A stretch of 64,000 nt of DNA, taken from contig JAKCPI010025473.1 in NCBI GenBank assembly GCA_023213315.1, positions 62,001-126,000 of the forward strand, read 5' to 3'. The translations under genes and the position numbers were made by a program. How positions within the stretch are numbered: the first letter of the stretch is position 1; the number at the start of each line of letters is the position of its first letter. Below the pieces are notes generated by a model. The model did not search any database. It was not told where the DNA came from and saw only the letters and a program-made list of their open reading frames with translations. Source of the DNA: Euborellia annulipes. Taxonomy: Eukaryota > Arthropoda > Insecta > Dermaptera > Anisolabididae. This document shows positions 24,026 to 36,426 of the stretch, piece after piece.

Positions 24026-26979
24026 AGTTTTGGAATAAAGACAATCGCGTTAATATCGATAATTTTTTTTTTTTTTTAAGGCCAGCATCTTTTGCAGTAC
24101 AAGACCTTACAAATATTATATATTTCAGCCAACAAATGAAAAAAATTTAGAATTGTTGCCACAATTGAGTTCTTTTAAAATATCTATTTTTACAGGAATT
24201 TCGTTACTTATTATGTTTGTTAATAAGAAATTTGCTAAATACTTCAACCCTTTAACATCTGGAGTTTTAGTAGTATCCCTTCAGTATTTTTACTATATAC
24301 TGGGCTAGAGGTTATCGGGGTATTAGGGAAGTTGAAACATTCTGCGGGGTTTGAAAATGAGGAGAGTTTCCTTTATTATAATAGTCAAATCAAAATTTAT
24401 AGTGAAATAATAAATTCCTCAATAAATGAAAATAATTTGAAATTTAACAAAGTGGATTGGATAAACACGAAGAATCAAGGAATTTTGATTACGATTTTTT
24501 TTATTTAACATTTGGCCTCGGAACCCAAATCCAGTTCAAATTGAGATACATTTAAACAACATTTAATAAACAAATAACAAATGAACAAAATCTAAAACCA
24601 AAAAAATACAAAAATTATTACCTATTATTATAATAATGCTTTAAAATTTAAATCTATGACAAAATAAAGCTAATAACAAATTGTGTAAGGCTTATTCTAC
24701 TGTTTACGGAACTTAAGAATTAGCGTCATTTTTGTAGGCAATTGACAAGTTGTATCATTATAAAAACAAATAAGCACTTCTCTTGCCTTTTTACAGGCAA
24801 GAAACATGTGTATCCGCTACTGTCACATTCACAGAGAGGCGAAACTTTTAAACCGATTCAATAAAGGTGGGCAAAAGCAGGAAAATGCCCGATTCTGAGT
24901 CTTGTGATGATTGTAGTTCACTTTCTCAATACAATTTTAAGAAATTTCTTCAAAAAATAAAGCGCGTGGAAAAGAAGAAAATAGAAATTGAATATTAAAA
25001 TTCTAAATTGTGTGACAGAGCGACCTGATCACCTGTTTGGACCGTGGATAAAAAAAACAGTTGCGCATCATGTTAAAGAAAAAAAAAAATCTTATCATAC
25101 AAAGTCCTCGAAAGAAGGAAGCAACAAATATAATTTTGTTTATTAGAAAATTCATTGGTGAAGGTCAGTTATGTAGATAAAGAGTTCAATAATTAAAAAA
25201 TGCAATTTTTATAATGACGTAGCAATTATACAATAAATAATTCAATATTAATAAATGATATATTAATATTTACTAAAATAATAATAATAATTGATCTAGC
25301 TTAAAAAATTATTATATTTTTTTTTATTAGAAATATTAAGGAAATTTTCAAGAAAAGAATAATAAATATTAAATAAATATTTATCAATGAGGGGGAAGTT
25401 CAATTTTTTAATCAAGGTAAAATGTGACCATTATCATTACTAATTTTGTTCTAAAGCTTTTAAGAATATTTATTATTTTTAACTACAAAAGGTAAAAAAA
25501 AAATTTATAAACCCGACCTAGGAATTACATTTCTCCCTCCTCTCAGTTTCCTGAAGATGGGTGGTGAATGAGCCCCGAAACAGAGACGACAAGTGACATT
25601 AAAATCAAGTAATTCATTTGGCCAAAATATTCCAATTATTTTAAACGTATTTTTGACGTTCTAATAGACTAAAAAAAAAATCAATTTTTTTCTCAAAAAA
25701 AAAACCTCATTTTTTAGGCAAAAAAATTATCGAAAAATTGCCACAGTCGAATATAATTTAAAAAAAAAGGCTATACTTTAAACACAAAAGTAAAATCAGT
25801 ATTAATTCAATATTATATATTGTCTAATTTATAAAATAATTATTGGCAACAATGTAAAAGAAATAGACATTGTCACGCTAAAATACCAGCGGCTGTGTAG
25901 GTGACACAGCCAACATCGAATTTTTTCATTTAAAATTGAATTTAAAATTATCTTATGTAAGTTAATTCTCTTTAAATAAGTGAGAAAAAATTCCACGACT
26001 AATTTTACATATGAAACAATTTATGTATTGTGTCCCTATAACTAACTCCGGGAAAATTTGTCCGAAACGTCTCGAGAAATTGTAAGAAAATCGGAGGCTT
26101 TTATTTTTGGCTGCTGCAGAATAATGTAATCTGCAAATGTACAGTTTATAAATACAAAATTTTTACTGACTTCATTGGAAAGTTTTAAATGATGGAGATG
26201 ATTAATTGTGTCTTGTAAAAATATCAATGTTTGATATTCTCTGGACTGACAAGTAAATATGAATTAATAATATCAACCAAAAATGGGACTAGATATATTT
26301 TTTTTTACTAAACTGATTTGATCAAACGCAAAAAAAAGAACTTGAGGGGGAGCTGACCCCTCAAAGTAAAAAAAACAAACAAACCATTTTGTTACAAAAA
26401 AAAAAACCTGTCTGATGTTAATTATAAAAAATTATAATAAAGATAAAATAAAAAAATTTTCCGTCTTCTGTAAAAATATTCAATATTTATTAGTCTCTGA
26501 AAAAGCTTCTGAAATAACATGTTTGTTTTTGAATACTGAATTCCGTTCTTAAAATATAACGATATAACGAAAACAGTTTTTTTTTTTAAACAGTTTTCAT
26601 CAAAATTTAATAAGCTTAATTAATATAAAAAAAATATAATCCACTACCGGTTTGGCGATATAGGGCAAGATAATAAATAAAATATCTTAAATCTTTATTT
26701 TGAGCTCAACTGGAATTCAAGGAAACTTGTCCGTCCATTGCACTGTCAAATCGTGTTACTCAACATCATCCATCAAAATCGGACTGCCAATTTAATACGA
26801 TTATTGCCCTATAAGATTTGATACATATTTAAAGTAAAATAAGGGCATTTGATTGTTTTTTTTTTTCTAGATTTCAGAAAGAAAGAGAAACGTGATAATT
26901 TTTTATGAAAGGTGTTATTTAGGTGTTAGAAAGAATAAATTGGCGCTCTAGGTTTGTTTAAATAGGGCCTATCTTGGGT
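24026..26979. other. Probable intron, AT-rich
   Basis: Only the degenerate ribozyme at 25551 and a GTCCGAAACGTCTCGAG remnant near 26060 are recognisable. Confidence 0.5.
25551..25585 (+). ncRNA. Degenerate hammerhead motif
   Basis: CTGAAGA, stem II GGG...CCC, GAAA, then CAGAGAC in place of CGTC. Confidence 0.35.
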
Positions 26980-27135
26980 AATTGTAAAACGGCGTGTCCC
27001 TAAGGCCCATTGGAACGGAAATGGCCTGCGGGGGTGGAGGCTTTCAAGGTGGCAGCCGTCCAGCGCAACACCTGCCCTATTGCTGCTGCTGCAATTGCAC
27101 TCACCCACCCCCTCACCCACCCCCTCACCCCCTCA
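26980..27135. other. GC-rich island, possible exon or regulatory element
   Basis: A short GC-rich patch in intronic AT-rich sequence. One plus frame reads AGVEAFKVAAVQRNTCPIAA before running into a CCCTCACCCA repeat, and the minus strand has several GGGTGAG donor-like strings. No frame is clearly spliced, and I recognise no protein. The C-rich repeat is a strong G-quadruplex candidate on the minus strand. Confidence 0.3.
27101..27135 (-). other. G-quadruplex motif
   Basis: On the minus strand, repeated GTGAGGGGGTGGG units give more than four G-runs. Confidence 0.45.
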
Positions 27136-27837
27136 CTCGCCTAAGTGAGAAGAAAGATGCCCAATGTACTCTCCAACTTATTATCATCATCATCTATCTC
27201 TTTTCCTCCCACCAAATTCAGCCGGCTGTTCGATTCTCAAAGCAAAGACTTTTACGTTTCGATTAGCCCAAGGCATCAACTCCTTTAACTCTATTTCATA
27301 AACACAAATCTTTTTTTTTTAATATTATTCTTTCTTTAAAAAAAATTCTTAATCTTTATTAAACTTCTTTAAAAGATTTATTAGAAAATTTTCAATTAAT
27401 AAGCGCTAGAGTTTATTGATCAAAAATATTCAAAGTCTATTTATAGTTTATTAACCTTTTTATTAATTTTATAATGCCCTGAAGGTGATTTTTAACCATT
27501 TCATGATTAATTAAAAATTCGTTTAATTTTGTTAGGTAATTCAAAGATTATTGTTGACAGAGAGGCCAGAAGGAAGTAAAGAGAGTGCTATTGCGTAATG
27601 GATCGAAAGTCTTTTTATTTATATATATAAATGTAATGTTTTGAATTCGTAAATAATTTTGAAAATGCAAAAGGAAAATCGATCGATATTCATAAATAAT
27701 GCTGCAACTTACTTTGCTCTTTTCCACAATTTTGAATCAAAATATAATAAACACTCTTTCAAATCTATTCACTAAAAAAAACAGTAAAAACGTTTATTTT
27801 TAACATCTCAATTCATTTTAACACCTCTTTGTCTGAA

Positions 27838-28103
27838 ATTGTTATTCTGTAAGCAAAAAACTTTAACGCCGAAGCGTTAACATTTAGTCGATTAGTGTTA
27901 AAAATTAAAGTCATGTCTAAGGGGTGGCTTTAATAGTTTAACGCCGTATTTAATGCATCAAAATGGCGTCTTTAACCTAAAAAGTAAGGTTATGATTTTG
28001 ACAGCTTTGAGATAAAAGCAACATATTAACTTGGCTGTTAAAACTTGGTTTAGAGAATAGCAATTTTTAACGCTGGTGTTATTACTTTACTTTTTAACAA
28101 CCA
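27838..28103. repeat. GTTAAA/TTTAAC-rich repeat interrupted by a MITE
   Basis: Repeated TTTAACGCCG, AACGCTGGTG and GTTAAAACTTGG words recall the interior of the element at 38508. The sequence resumes at 28417 (GATGTTAAATTTTAACGTCT) after the 28104 MITE. Confidence 0.4.
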
Positions 28104-28416
28104 ATCCCAGACAGCTTGGAATATTGAAGCAATATTTCTGCAATGTTGCAAAGAGGCGGACATAGGAATATTGCAGCAATGTTGCTCCAATATTCAGCAG
28201 CGGCGAGCTCCCTTTGAGGGCGGGGGGGGCGAAGCCAACTGGGTGGTTTCGTTCGACCTTTTTTTTTTGAATTTTTCTCCGGTTTTGTGATATAAAATGA
28301 ATTTATATTGAAATTACAAAAAAAGCCGGAGATTTTGGGAAAAAGGGGGGGAAAGCGTTCGCTAGGGGGGGGGGGGACCCCCCGCCCCCACGAAATGATT
28401 CCAAGCTGTCTGGGAT
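28104..28416. mobile_element. MITE with CCCAGACAGCTTGGAAT ends
   Basis: CCCAGACAGCTTGGAAT (28106-28122) is mirrored exactly at 28398-28414. The interior has TGATATAAAATGAATTTAT and a long G-run (28365-28378). No target duplication is clear. Confidence 0.75.
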
Positions 28417-28447
28417 TTAAGATGTTAAATTTTAACGTCTGTTTGTA

Positions 28448-28680
28448 GAGAATCGATTATTTACCGGTTATTTATTTTTTTTTAAATAATCGATATTTTT
28501 CATAATCGATTATTTTTCGGCCAAACCCAGTTTGAAAAGAAGGGATGAGACTCGTATACTAAAAAAAAGGCCAAATGATTTTCGTAAGAGGAAAAAATGA
28601 AAATTTTACTAAACTCTGGATCCAATAATCGATTAATCGGAATAATCGATTATTTTTTTCCATAATCGAACACCCCTAAT
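28448..28680. repeat. AATCGATTATT-rich MITE-like repeat
   Basis: AATCGATTATT-type strings recur at both ends and in the middle, and the right end ATAATCGAACACCCCTAAT resembles a hAT terminus. The left end is eroded. Confidence 0.5.
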
Positions 28681-30198
28681 AGATAATAGACCTGTTTAAG
28701 TTGTTATGATCTGTTTGAAGGAGTAATTTCTCTTATTTGGAGAGCCTATTATAAAATAATTTTCAAATGCTCAATAGTAAATTCTTATTAACAAAGAATC
28801 TGAAAGTTTTCTGTCGTTGACATGTTGTTGTTGGTGCAGGTATAAAGGAGATTTATTCAAATTCAAACGAGGATTGAATGCATCAAGAGTTTCATTTCCA
28901 ACATTATCAATTTTATAAAAAAAAATATTTTATCTATACATAACTGGACATGTATTTTTAAAAATGTTTTTAAACATCAAGTGGTTCCTTGACAAATTAG
29001 ATAGGTTAACGGCTCAGGGAACCTAAATTTCTTATTAAAATTTTATTGTGTATTTATTTAATTGGAGACTTAAATCTGGCCAGATTTAAGATAAAATTTA
29101 TTTTCCTTGGGTCCTTAACCTAGCACAGGAACCAGTTGATGTTTAAAAACATTTAAAAAAAAAATTATTTTAAATATTTTAAGATTATTTTACTAAATTT
29201 AACGATCATTTTAGGTCCAAATAAAGGAAATTTTAATAAATCTACTTGCACCAATAATCTCGCATCGAGAATAAACTCTTCGTAGATTTTTATCCAGAAA
29301 TCTGCTAATTTCGCAAGAGAGAAGAAGTCTCCAAAAAATTTGTTTGGTTGCTTCAACAATGAGAAATGAACTTAACTAGAATAGATAAATATTAATATCC
29401 TTTTCACCCAAGTGTTGAGTTCAGAGTTCGGAAAAACACTCACAAAAATATTTATCTTATTTGACATATTGGTGGCACCGATCGTTAAAAATAAAATGTC
29501 TTCTATAAATCAATATTTATCCTTTCTTTTTTTGTTTTTTGAAATAGATTTTTGAATAAATATTTTTCTCGTTAGTTCCCCCCCCACCCTCACCCCCTAC
29601 AAATCCGGGCTCTTAATTGTGAAAATCCGTCTGTCTATCATCCGTCATTTTATCTAGCTCTAATGACTGTTCATGTGTCAAATATTTTTCCGTATGAGAT
29701 TGATTGAATGTGTCTATAAATTCAAAAGAGCATTCTGTTAAACTAATTTGCATTAAAATCGAAAATGGATTTAATATATATATATCTATATTGAAAGAAA
29801 TTTTATTTATTTTTTTTATTCTAGTATTTACTATGCTTATAAATATATGATAATTTATAGAAGAAAAAAAAAATGAAATTTCTATTATAAATATAAGAGA
29901 AGCAAGAGAAATAGTTAAATATTATTATTAGATATACATATATCAAATACAATGTTTCGGTTATAGTTTGTTTTACAATGATTATTGTCTCTCAAAACTA
30001 GAAACTTCTCTCCCATTCTATCATTTTACTCCAATAGATCAGAGAGAGTCTGTTTGGAGTAGCAGCTATGAAATTAGAGATGCAAGTTCTCAAAATAATT
30101 CCAATTAATTTTGATATCTTTTTTTTTTCATTTCTATTGTGCGTTAGAATTCAGCTAGCATTTGAATTAAAATAATTGACGAAAAACTTAAGATAAAA
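28681..30198. other. Probable intron, AT-rich
   Basis: No repeats of the listed families. A near-palindromic pair, TTTTTAAACATCAAGTGG and CAGTTGATGTTTAAAAAC, lies at about 28966 and 29132 and may be a decayed fold-back element. Confidence 0.45.
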
Positions 30199-31290
30199 AA
30201 TCTGGTGTGACTGGTCGCACAGCACACATCTTTCTCTTACTAAGGGTAAGGTTCTGTGCTTGTCACACCAGACTTTTGTGTCGACATATATTTAGTTTCC
30301 GCCAGTAGAACATTGAATAACAAAAAATTTATATTTTTTAAGAGTATGTAAAAAATAATTGATTTACGAATTTAAATCAAAATTATTCCAGTGAATGTTG
30401 AGAAAATCGGAAAAAAAAACTGAAAAAGTGCATCAGTAAAGTACTAGTACTTTTTGGCCGATTTTGTTCAAAGTTTTTGTGTTACGTCTCAGGGGGATAC
30501 CTAACTTAAATATAAAATTTCACCCCCTAGCTCTTTTGGTTCGTGAGATATTTTGTTCACAGACAGACCATGACGCGAAAATCTCAATTTTTACTTTCTC
30601 TTACCTCTATGTATATGTTAATATATAGACAGAGAAAGTATTGGATTCATGTCAAAAATTCGATGTCAAGATTTTAATGGATATACACGTTTTGAGGTCC
30701 CCAATGAAAAGTGGTTTTCGCGACATGGTCTGTGTGTGGGTGTATATGTGTTCAATTTTAAGCAGGAAGGAGTTGAGCTAAGATGTTGAAATTTTATATT
30801 TATGTTAGGAACCCCACTGAGGCGTTAAAATAAGCTTTTAATCAAAATCGGCCAAAAAGTACTAGTACTTTACTGATGTACTTTTTCAGTTTTTTTTTTT
30901 TGATTTTCTCAAAAGCTCCAAGGATTTTTTTTAAATTCATAAATCAATTGTTTTTTAGATGTATATTCTCATTTTGCCATTGAAATCTTTTGAAGACCAC
31001 TTTACTCTGGTACTTCATAGGAAAGATAACCGAAATGGTTGCCATGGTAGCAAAATATAAATATTATCCCAAACTTATATAAATTTTACATCTTGAAATT
31101 CAAATGTACCGTACTGTCGAATACTAATCATATCTCGACACAAAAAATCTGGTGTGCTGTGCGACCAGTCACACCAGATTTTTTGGATTCAGGGTATATC
31201 CATCAAAATCTCGACATCGAATTTTTGACATGATCCAATACTTTCTCACTATATATATATATATTACATATATAGCTAAGAGAAAGTAAA
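30199..31290. repeat. Compound repeat: head-to-head pair of hairpin-ended elements
   Basis: A minus-oriented copy (30199-30598) starts with the CTGGTGTGACTGG hairpin and meets a plus-oriented copy (30593-31182) at ACTTTCTCTTACCTCTATG. The plus copy has the variant GTTGCCATGGTAGC at 31038-31051 and ends at ACACCAGATTTTTT. A minus fragment (about 31183-31290) with the opposite terminal hairpin follows. The junctions fall exactly at terminal hairpins. Confidence 0.8.
31038..31051. promoter_or_regulatory. X-box-like palindrome, one-base variant
   Basis: GTTGCCATGGTAGC, in the plus-oriented copy of the compound repeat, differs from the X-box consensus at one base of the second half-site. Confidence 0.4.
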
Positions 31291-32233
31291 AAATTATTTT
31301 TTTCATTTCAATCAGCCCACTTTGGTTTTTAATTTTAAATAAAAATGTTTGCTGATCCGTCACAAACAAAATGCACTAGGCTCTAATAAAAGAACTTGAA
31401 TTTTTTTTTCATTCAAAAAAAAGGTGCCTAGTTTTTATTACTATTATTATTATTATTATTAGTTTTAAATTTACTCCACTATTTTCTATTGGGAAGATCA
31501 AAGAAAGCAAAACGTATTTATAAGAATAAAACTCAACAAGTATAATATTGATATATATCCATACTACATAGCAAAACAAACGCATGCCAAAAGTAAACAT
31601 AATTTAAATAACTATTATATGAGTTTTCAATGTTTTGAAATAATTAATATAAAATATTCCCAATTTAAAAAAAAAGGTTCAAATTCTAGTTAACAAAATT
31701 TCAGCTATAAAACGCTTTTGTCCATAAATAAATGAGATTAATTTTCTTTTTTTTTTATCTTATCCACACACGACAGTGTAGACCTACTACCTTTTTACAA
31801 AAAACATGTGAATATTTCATTTTGTTATAAAATAAGTTTGAACCACGAAAGAATTTTTCAAATTTTTCAAAATAACGATGAAATAATCGCATGAGGGTGT
31901 TTTAATAATAACTTTACCACTCACTGTATTTATTTACCAGGAGTTTGATATAGACACTGACATTTGTTAACGATATTTTTTGTGGTATCTGAACACACTC
32001 CCTTTGGTTGTGAGTTTAACAATATTGTCACTAATATTCACCTCTCGACCAAGGGGTGGGAAAATAAAAAAAAATAAAAAATAAAAATAATAATAAATAA
32101 ACATAAATAAACATAAACATAATTTAAATATTTTTTTTTAAATAGTATTTTCAGCATCTGTAACTATTATATAAACTTTTAAAAAAGGCCGAAACGTTGT
32201 ATTTTAAACAAATAAACCAGTCATTTGTAACTT

Positions 32234-32266
32234 CTGAAGATGACACACATAGTGTCGAAATGCGTA
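32234..32266 (+). ncRNA. Hammerhead motif with variant helix III
   Basis: CTGAAGA, strong stem II GACAC...GTGTC, GAAA, then TGCGTA. ATGCGT is almost self-complementary, with cleavage after A possible. Confidence 0.45.
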
Positions 32267-32509
32267 TTAAGTCAATAAAAAGAAATGAAACAAATAACCT
32301 TGTGTATAATTTATAATTTATATTACCTATTTAAATATGTTTCAACTAGTGCCAACGGTCGTGAGTATCAATTTAATAAAATAAACCAAAACTAAAAGCA
32401 ATTTTAATTGGGATCTTATAACCTCCGGTGTTATTCTATAACTCTAAAAGCTTTCTTTAACTTTATATTTTAAAATAATTTTACGATACATATGATCCTG
32501 GAACATTTT

Positions 32510-32640
32510 TTTTAAGTCTTTTCGGCATCTTTAGGACGATATATGCGATCCAAGCATTATTATTATTCCAATTGACTTAAATAAATATTGATCAACTGCC
32601 TGACATCCGAATCTACACCCCTTGGCTTTTAGGGTTATTA
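32510..32640 (-). mobile_element. Degraded SINE
   Basis: Minus strand: CCAAGGGGTGTAGATTCGGA resembles a fused head with B box. The tail near 32515 reads GATGCCGAAAAGACTT. The palindromic module is eroded. Confidence 0.5.
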
Positions 32641-33164
32641 ATATTGATATTTGTCATTATTTCTAACCTCTTGGGTAGCGGGAGGGTTAAATAAATTTTA
32701 TCGCAAACGAAGTCGCTTAGATAGCATATCGTTGCCTGGACCATAGATGACCTGACTCTCATTATTTTCTAAATCTATGCTAATTTCTAGCTGAAAAAAA
32801 AAAATTCAAAATTTTTAAAAAATAAAAGAATTCGTCAAAGATTCGAACACTGGTCGGGGATATAAATTTACGGTCTAAAAAATAAATGTTTTTGATCAGT
32901 CTCTCTCCTCTTTCTATGAATCCTGTAAAACGTGGAGCCGACAAATTAAAAAATGAAATTATCGCACCCTTAGTTCGGGCAACTCATGTGAATATTAACA
33001 CTCACATTAATTTTCCTACCTATAGTTGTTTAATTATAAGAAATTTGATCGATAGTTGGAATTAAAAATATAAGAAAACTCAAACGGATCGATTCGTAAA
33101 CTCAAAAATGTTAGAATATCAGGAAGAGCAAGGCATTCCAGCTAATAAATAATATCCTTTGCTT

Positions 33165-33305
33165 CTCCTCTGTTTAATGTAGATATTTCGGAAGCATTGT
33201 CAAGATCAACTCAAGAGATCATCAAGGGTGTTTGACAATGAATATTTAACGTCATGCCGCTGACATCGACATATCTACATTAAACAGAGGAAATTATGCT
33301 CAATA
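33165..33305. repeat. Inverted repeat, decayed hammerhead-type palindrome
   Basis: CCTCTGTTTAATGTAGATAT at the left is mirrored by ATATCTACATTAAACAGAGG at the right. GATATTTC in the left arm is the reverse complement of the GAAATATC variant core, but no CTGANGA is clear. Confidence 0.5.
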
Positions 33306-33879
33306 CCTGCTGCTCTATTTTTTTTTTAATAAATTAAAATTTGTCATGAGAAGTCTGTCGCTAAGTTTTATTTCATTTCTTTTAATTTTTTTTTTTTTTC
33401 GAAGGTAACCCACCCAAGATTCCAACTTTACTCTTCTTCTTTATGATAAAGCTTTTTAATAACTGCGTAACACACAATGCTTAAAAGCCAAATCTGCCCT
33501 GTTTCTTTCCTTTTTTTAATTTAATTAAAATGATTTTTTTTTTTAAAGTAATATTTAAGAAAGAAGGGAAAAAAAATCAAACAGAAGTAGAATAAAACTT
33601 TGAGACAATTAAAAAAGAATATGATAAATGTATAATATTTTATAAAAAGGAAAAATTTTTAATCTCTTCTTATTACAATAAAGGAATTTAAAGAGATGTG
33701 AATTCAAGCTTGATGGCTATTTTATATCATTTTTTCTTTTTACCAAAGGGTTCTTCTTTTTGAGAATTAACATTGAAAAATAAAGAGAAAGAGGGGAGGG
33801 AGACAGCAACCAAACGTTATGAATTTAAGACTAGAACATTTGTTCTGATCCGAACACTCAAAACGAATTTTGAGATTAA

Positions 33880-34294
33880 ATTATACATTTCTAAGTAAAT
33901 TTAACACAAATACAAATCATTTTAAACAATTTAAATAAAATAAAGAAAAATATGTCGATTTTCAATTTGAGGGACAAATCAACATAATCTCGATATGTTT
34001 TGTTGGATATTAATTAAAAATTTTGTTTTTATAAGAATTTCCAATAAAATTGACAGAGAAAAACTGAAATGTTAAAATTTTAAATTTGGCGTTAATAACA
34101 AAATTTCGACATTTTTGTCTTTGTTTTATTTAAATTTTAATTATTTATTAAAATGATATGGATTTGTGTTAAAATTACTTAGAAATCTATAAGATATTTC
34201 ATATTAAATGTATCTTAAATTAGAGTATCATTAAGGTAGAATTTGATCGAGTCTTCACACACAAAGAGTTACGTTTTTCTTGACGCGCAGTGTA
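33880..34294. mobile_element. Fold-back MITE, copy 2, left end missing
   Basis: It shares AAAATCGACATATTTTTCTT-type and TTTCATATTAAATGTATCTT segments with the copy at 8315 and ends CTTGACGCGCAGTG followed by TA. The left terminus is not recognisable. Confidence 0.65.
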
Positions 34295-34689
34295 GTTTAA
34301 GAATATAAAATGAGAGTAGAGCTGATTCGTTCTCTACAGAATTGGTTTTTTTAGCTTCTTGCTTAGATAAATAGTCAAGTAATAACATTCTTGTGGTTAT
34401 TTTAGACACAAAAATTCTTTTGAAAACTGACATAAATTGTTTGCTTTCTCTTATCTATATTAGCCTGAATGAAATACTTATATAGTGATGGGAAAAGTAT
34501 TGCATCGGGATTTTTTCTAACTGCCTATTTATTTTTATTAATAGGTAATGAATTATTAAAAAAGAGAATATTTTCTTTTCGGAAATGCTATAACAATTCC
34601 TTTGTCCTCACTCACACACACTCATTTCACACAGACAAGAATACTATAGATATACTTTTGTACATGATTTGAAACTTGTTACAGCTTGT

Positions 34690-34820
34690 TGAGATCTGCT
34701 TCAAACCTCTGCTTTTGCTGCATTGGATTAGTAAGGCGAGAGACACGCCGCAGTCAACTGCTTCGTTTCCACGCTACTCGTTTTGTCACCTCAACTCCTT
34801 CATTTGGTGAGTTATTCTTG
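34690..34820 (+). repeat. Dispersed repeat pair, copy 2, exon-like
   Basis: It matches 7141-7270 through CAGTCAACTGCTT and CTTCATTTGGTGAGTTATTC. The shared frame around RRSQLL in this copy (RHSQLL in the other) does not extend into a recognisable protein. Confidence 0.5.
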
Positions 34821-35764
34821 AAATTTTTGCAATTCTAATTCATTTTTAATTTAACTACTTGCTGATATATAAATCTTTGACAAATTCAAAGAATTTATTT
34901 AAAAAAAATAAGATTTCATTTAGAGTTTTGATGGGAATTTGTTGAGAATTTGGTTGAATGGATTTTTATAAATTAACATATTTTGATATATTTTATCAGA
35001 CTCACAAGAGGGAGGTTGGAACTTTCAAACCCTTAGCCTGGTTAGTCTATCCATGACTCTAAAATTAAATAAGCGTAAATATGGTGAAGAGGCTAAACCT
35101 CAAAAAAACACCTTAAACAATCGTTTGTTTTATTGAAATCGTTATATATTTGTTTCATATTAAAGGAAAAGTTCAAAATGTACATAAATATCATTCAATA
35201 AATAAGTTTTTAAGTTGATGACAAAAATTAATTTTAACGAGGAGAAAATAGAAAATGATGTTTCACAAACGTAACTTCCACTACTTCAATTTAAACTTAA
35301 CCCAGCTGAGAAATCAAAGTTTAAAACGATAGTAATAAATACTGTTTAACAGAAAAATGAATTTAATAAAATAAAAAATGACTTGAAGATAGGCAGCCCA
35401 TTCGACTTCTTGTATTAGAGTCTCTCTGGCTCGCCCTCCCCTGCTCTTGGACTATGTTTTTAACAATATTATTTCCTTTTCTAAGAAACTAAAATTAAAG
35501 AGCAAAAAAAGATACACAAATAATAAGGTGGGAATTCATTTGGGTAGCCTATTTTACAGAAAGACAATCTCAAGGGCTGATTCGAGCTCCGGGTCTTTTG
35601 GGTCTTGATATTATAAAATAATTATTCGAAAATAGAAAAGCTTTTCTCTTTAAATATTTTGCCATAAAAAAAAGTTAGTCATATACCGGTCGGTCTAAGC
35701 GTTTCGTTAGGTCCCAGAAAAACTAAATAATTTTATTTTATAAATAAATTTTTTATAGAATCCC
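34821..35764. other. Probable intron, AT-rich
   Basis: Nothing recognisable. Confidence 0.5.
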
Positions 35765-36035
35765 GAGTAAAAAATGATTAAAAATGATCGAGGGATTCAC
35801 ACGCCCGCATCTGGTCTGCATAGTGAACCTTTAGGGACACACAGGGATCCACACACTAGGGACACACATTTTTCTTCAGGTCACTTTCGATCTACTGTGT
35901 GTCCCTGGTGCGGGCGTGTGGATCCCTGTGTGTCCCTGGTGCGGGCGTGTGGATCCCTGTGTGTCCCTAAAGGTTCACTATGCAGACTAGATGCGGGCGT
36001 GTGAATCCCTCGATCATTTTTAATCATTTTTACTC
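35765..36035. mobile_element. Long hairpin element with internal tandem repeat
   Basis: The arms run from GAGTAAAAAATGATTAAAAA at the left to TTTTTAATCATTTTTACTC at the right and pair for more than 60 bases. Inside the right half, GGTGCGGGCGTGTGGATCCC and TGTGTGTCCCT repeat twice in tandem (35909-35968), and one arm element (GGGACACACAGGGATCCACA) is repeated in reverse on the left. Possible duplication GAAT at both flanks. The open frames here are hairpin artefacts. Confidence 0.7.
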
Positions 36036-36064
36036 TGAATATTTGAGCTACAAAATAAAAGTGA

Positions 36065-36240
36065 GCCCTTGGACCGTAGAACAGTGGTAGAGTTCTTGCC
36101 ACTTGTGCTAGGAGTTGTTGGTTCGCATTCCATCATAAGCGACAAAAATTTATTTCAATTTATGGGTAGCAAATTCATTAAAATAAATAAGGACGGGGTC
36201 TAAATAGCCTCCATTGCCGACATAGAACTTAAATACAAAA
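36065..36240 (+). mobile_element. tRNA-derived SINE, second head type
   Basis: TAGAACAGTGGTAGAGTTC (A box) and TTGGTTCGCATTCC (B box) are followed by an AATTTATTTCAAT...AAAATAAAT module, GGGGTCTAAATAGCCT and the tail GCCGACATAGAACTTAAA. It lies just beyond the hairpin element at 35765. Confidence 0.75.
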
Positions 36241-36426
36241 CAACAAAATTCCTAAAATACACAATTATTAAATTAATTGCTAAATGGCCTTCATTTTCAT
36301 TTCCTTCGGGATGATCATTTGTTTATATTTATTTAGTTAAATTCCGAACTTGCCTAAGTTAAAAAAAATATACAATTGTATTTCGTGATGAATATTAATA
36401 ACGGGAATAAAGCGAAGTGATCGAAC

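Larger units (their letters stand above)
31291..33164. other. Probable intron, AT-rich
   Basis: Contains the variant hammerhead at 32234 and the SINE remnant at 32510. No coding signal. Confidence 0.5.

Noticed and set aside
35774..36102. Open frames with repeated HTRDPH/GSTRP motifs
   Set aside because: They are produced by the hairpin and internal tandem repeat of the element at 35765; both strands give similar peptides because the DNA is palindromic.
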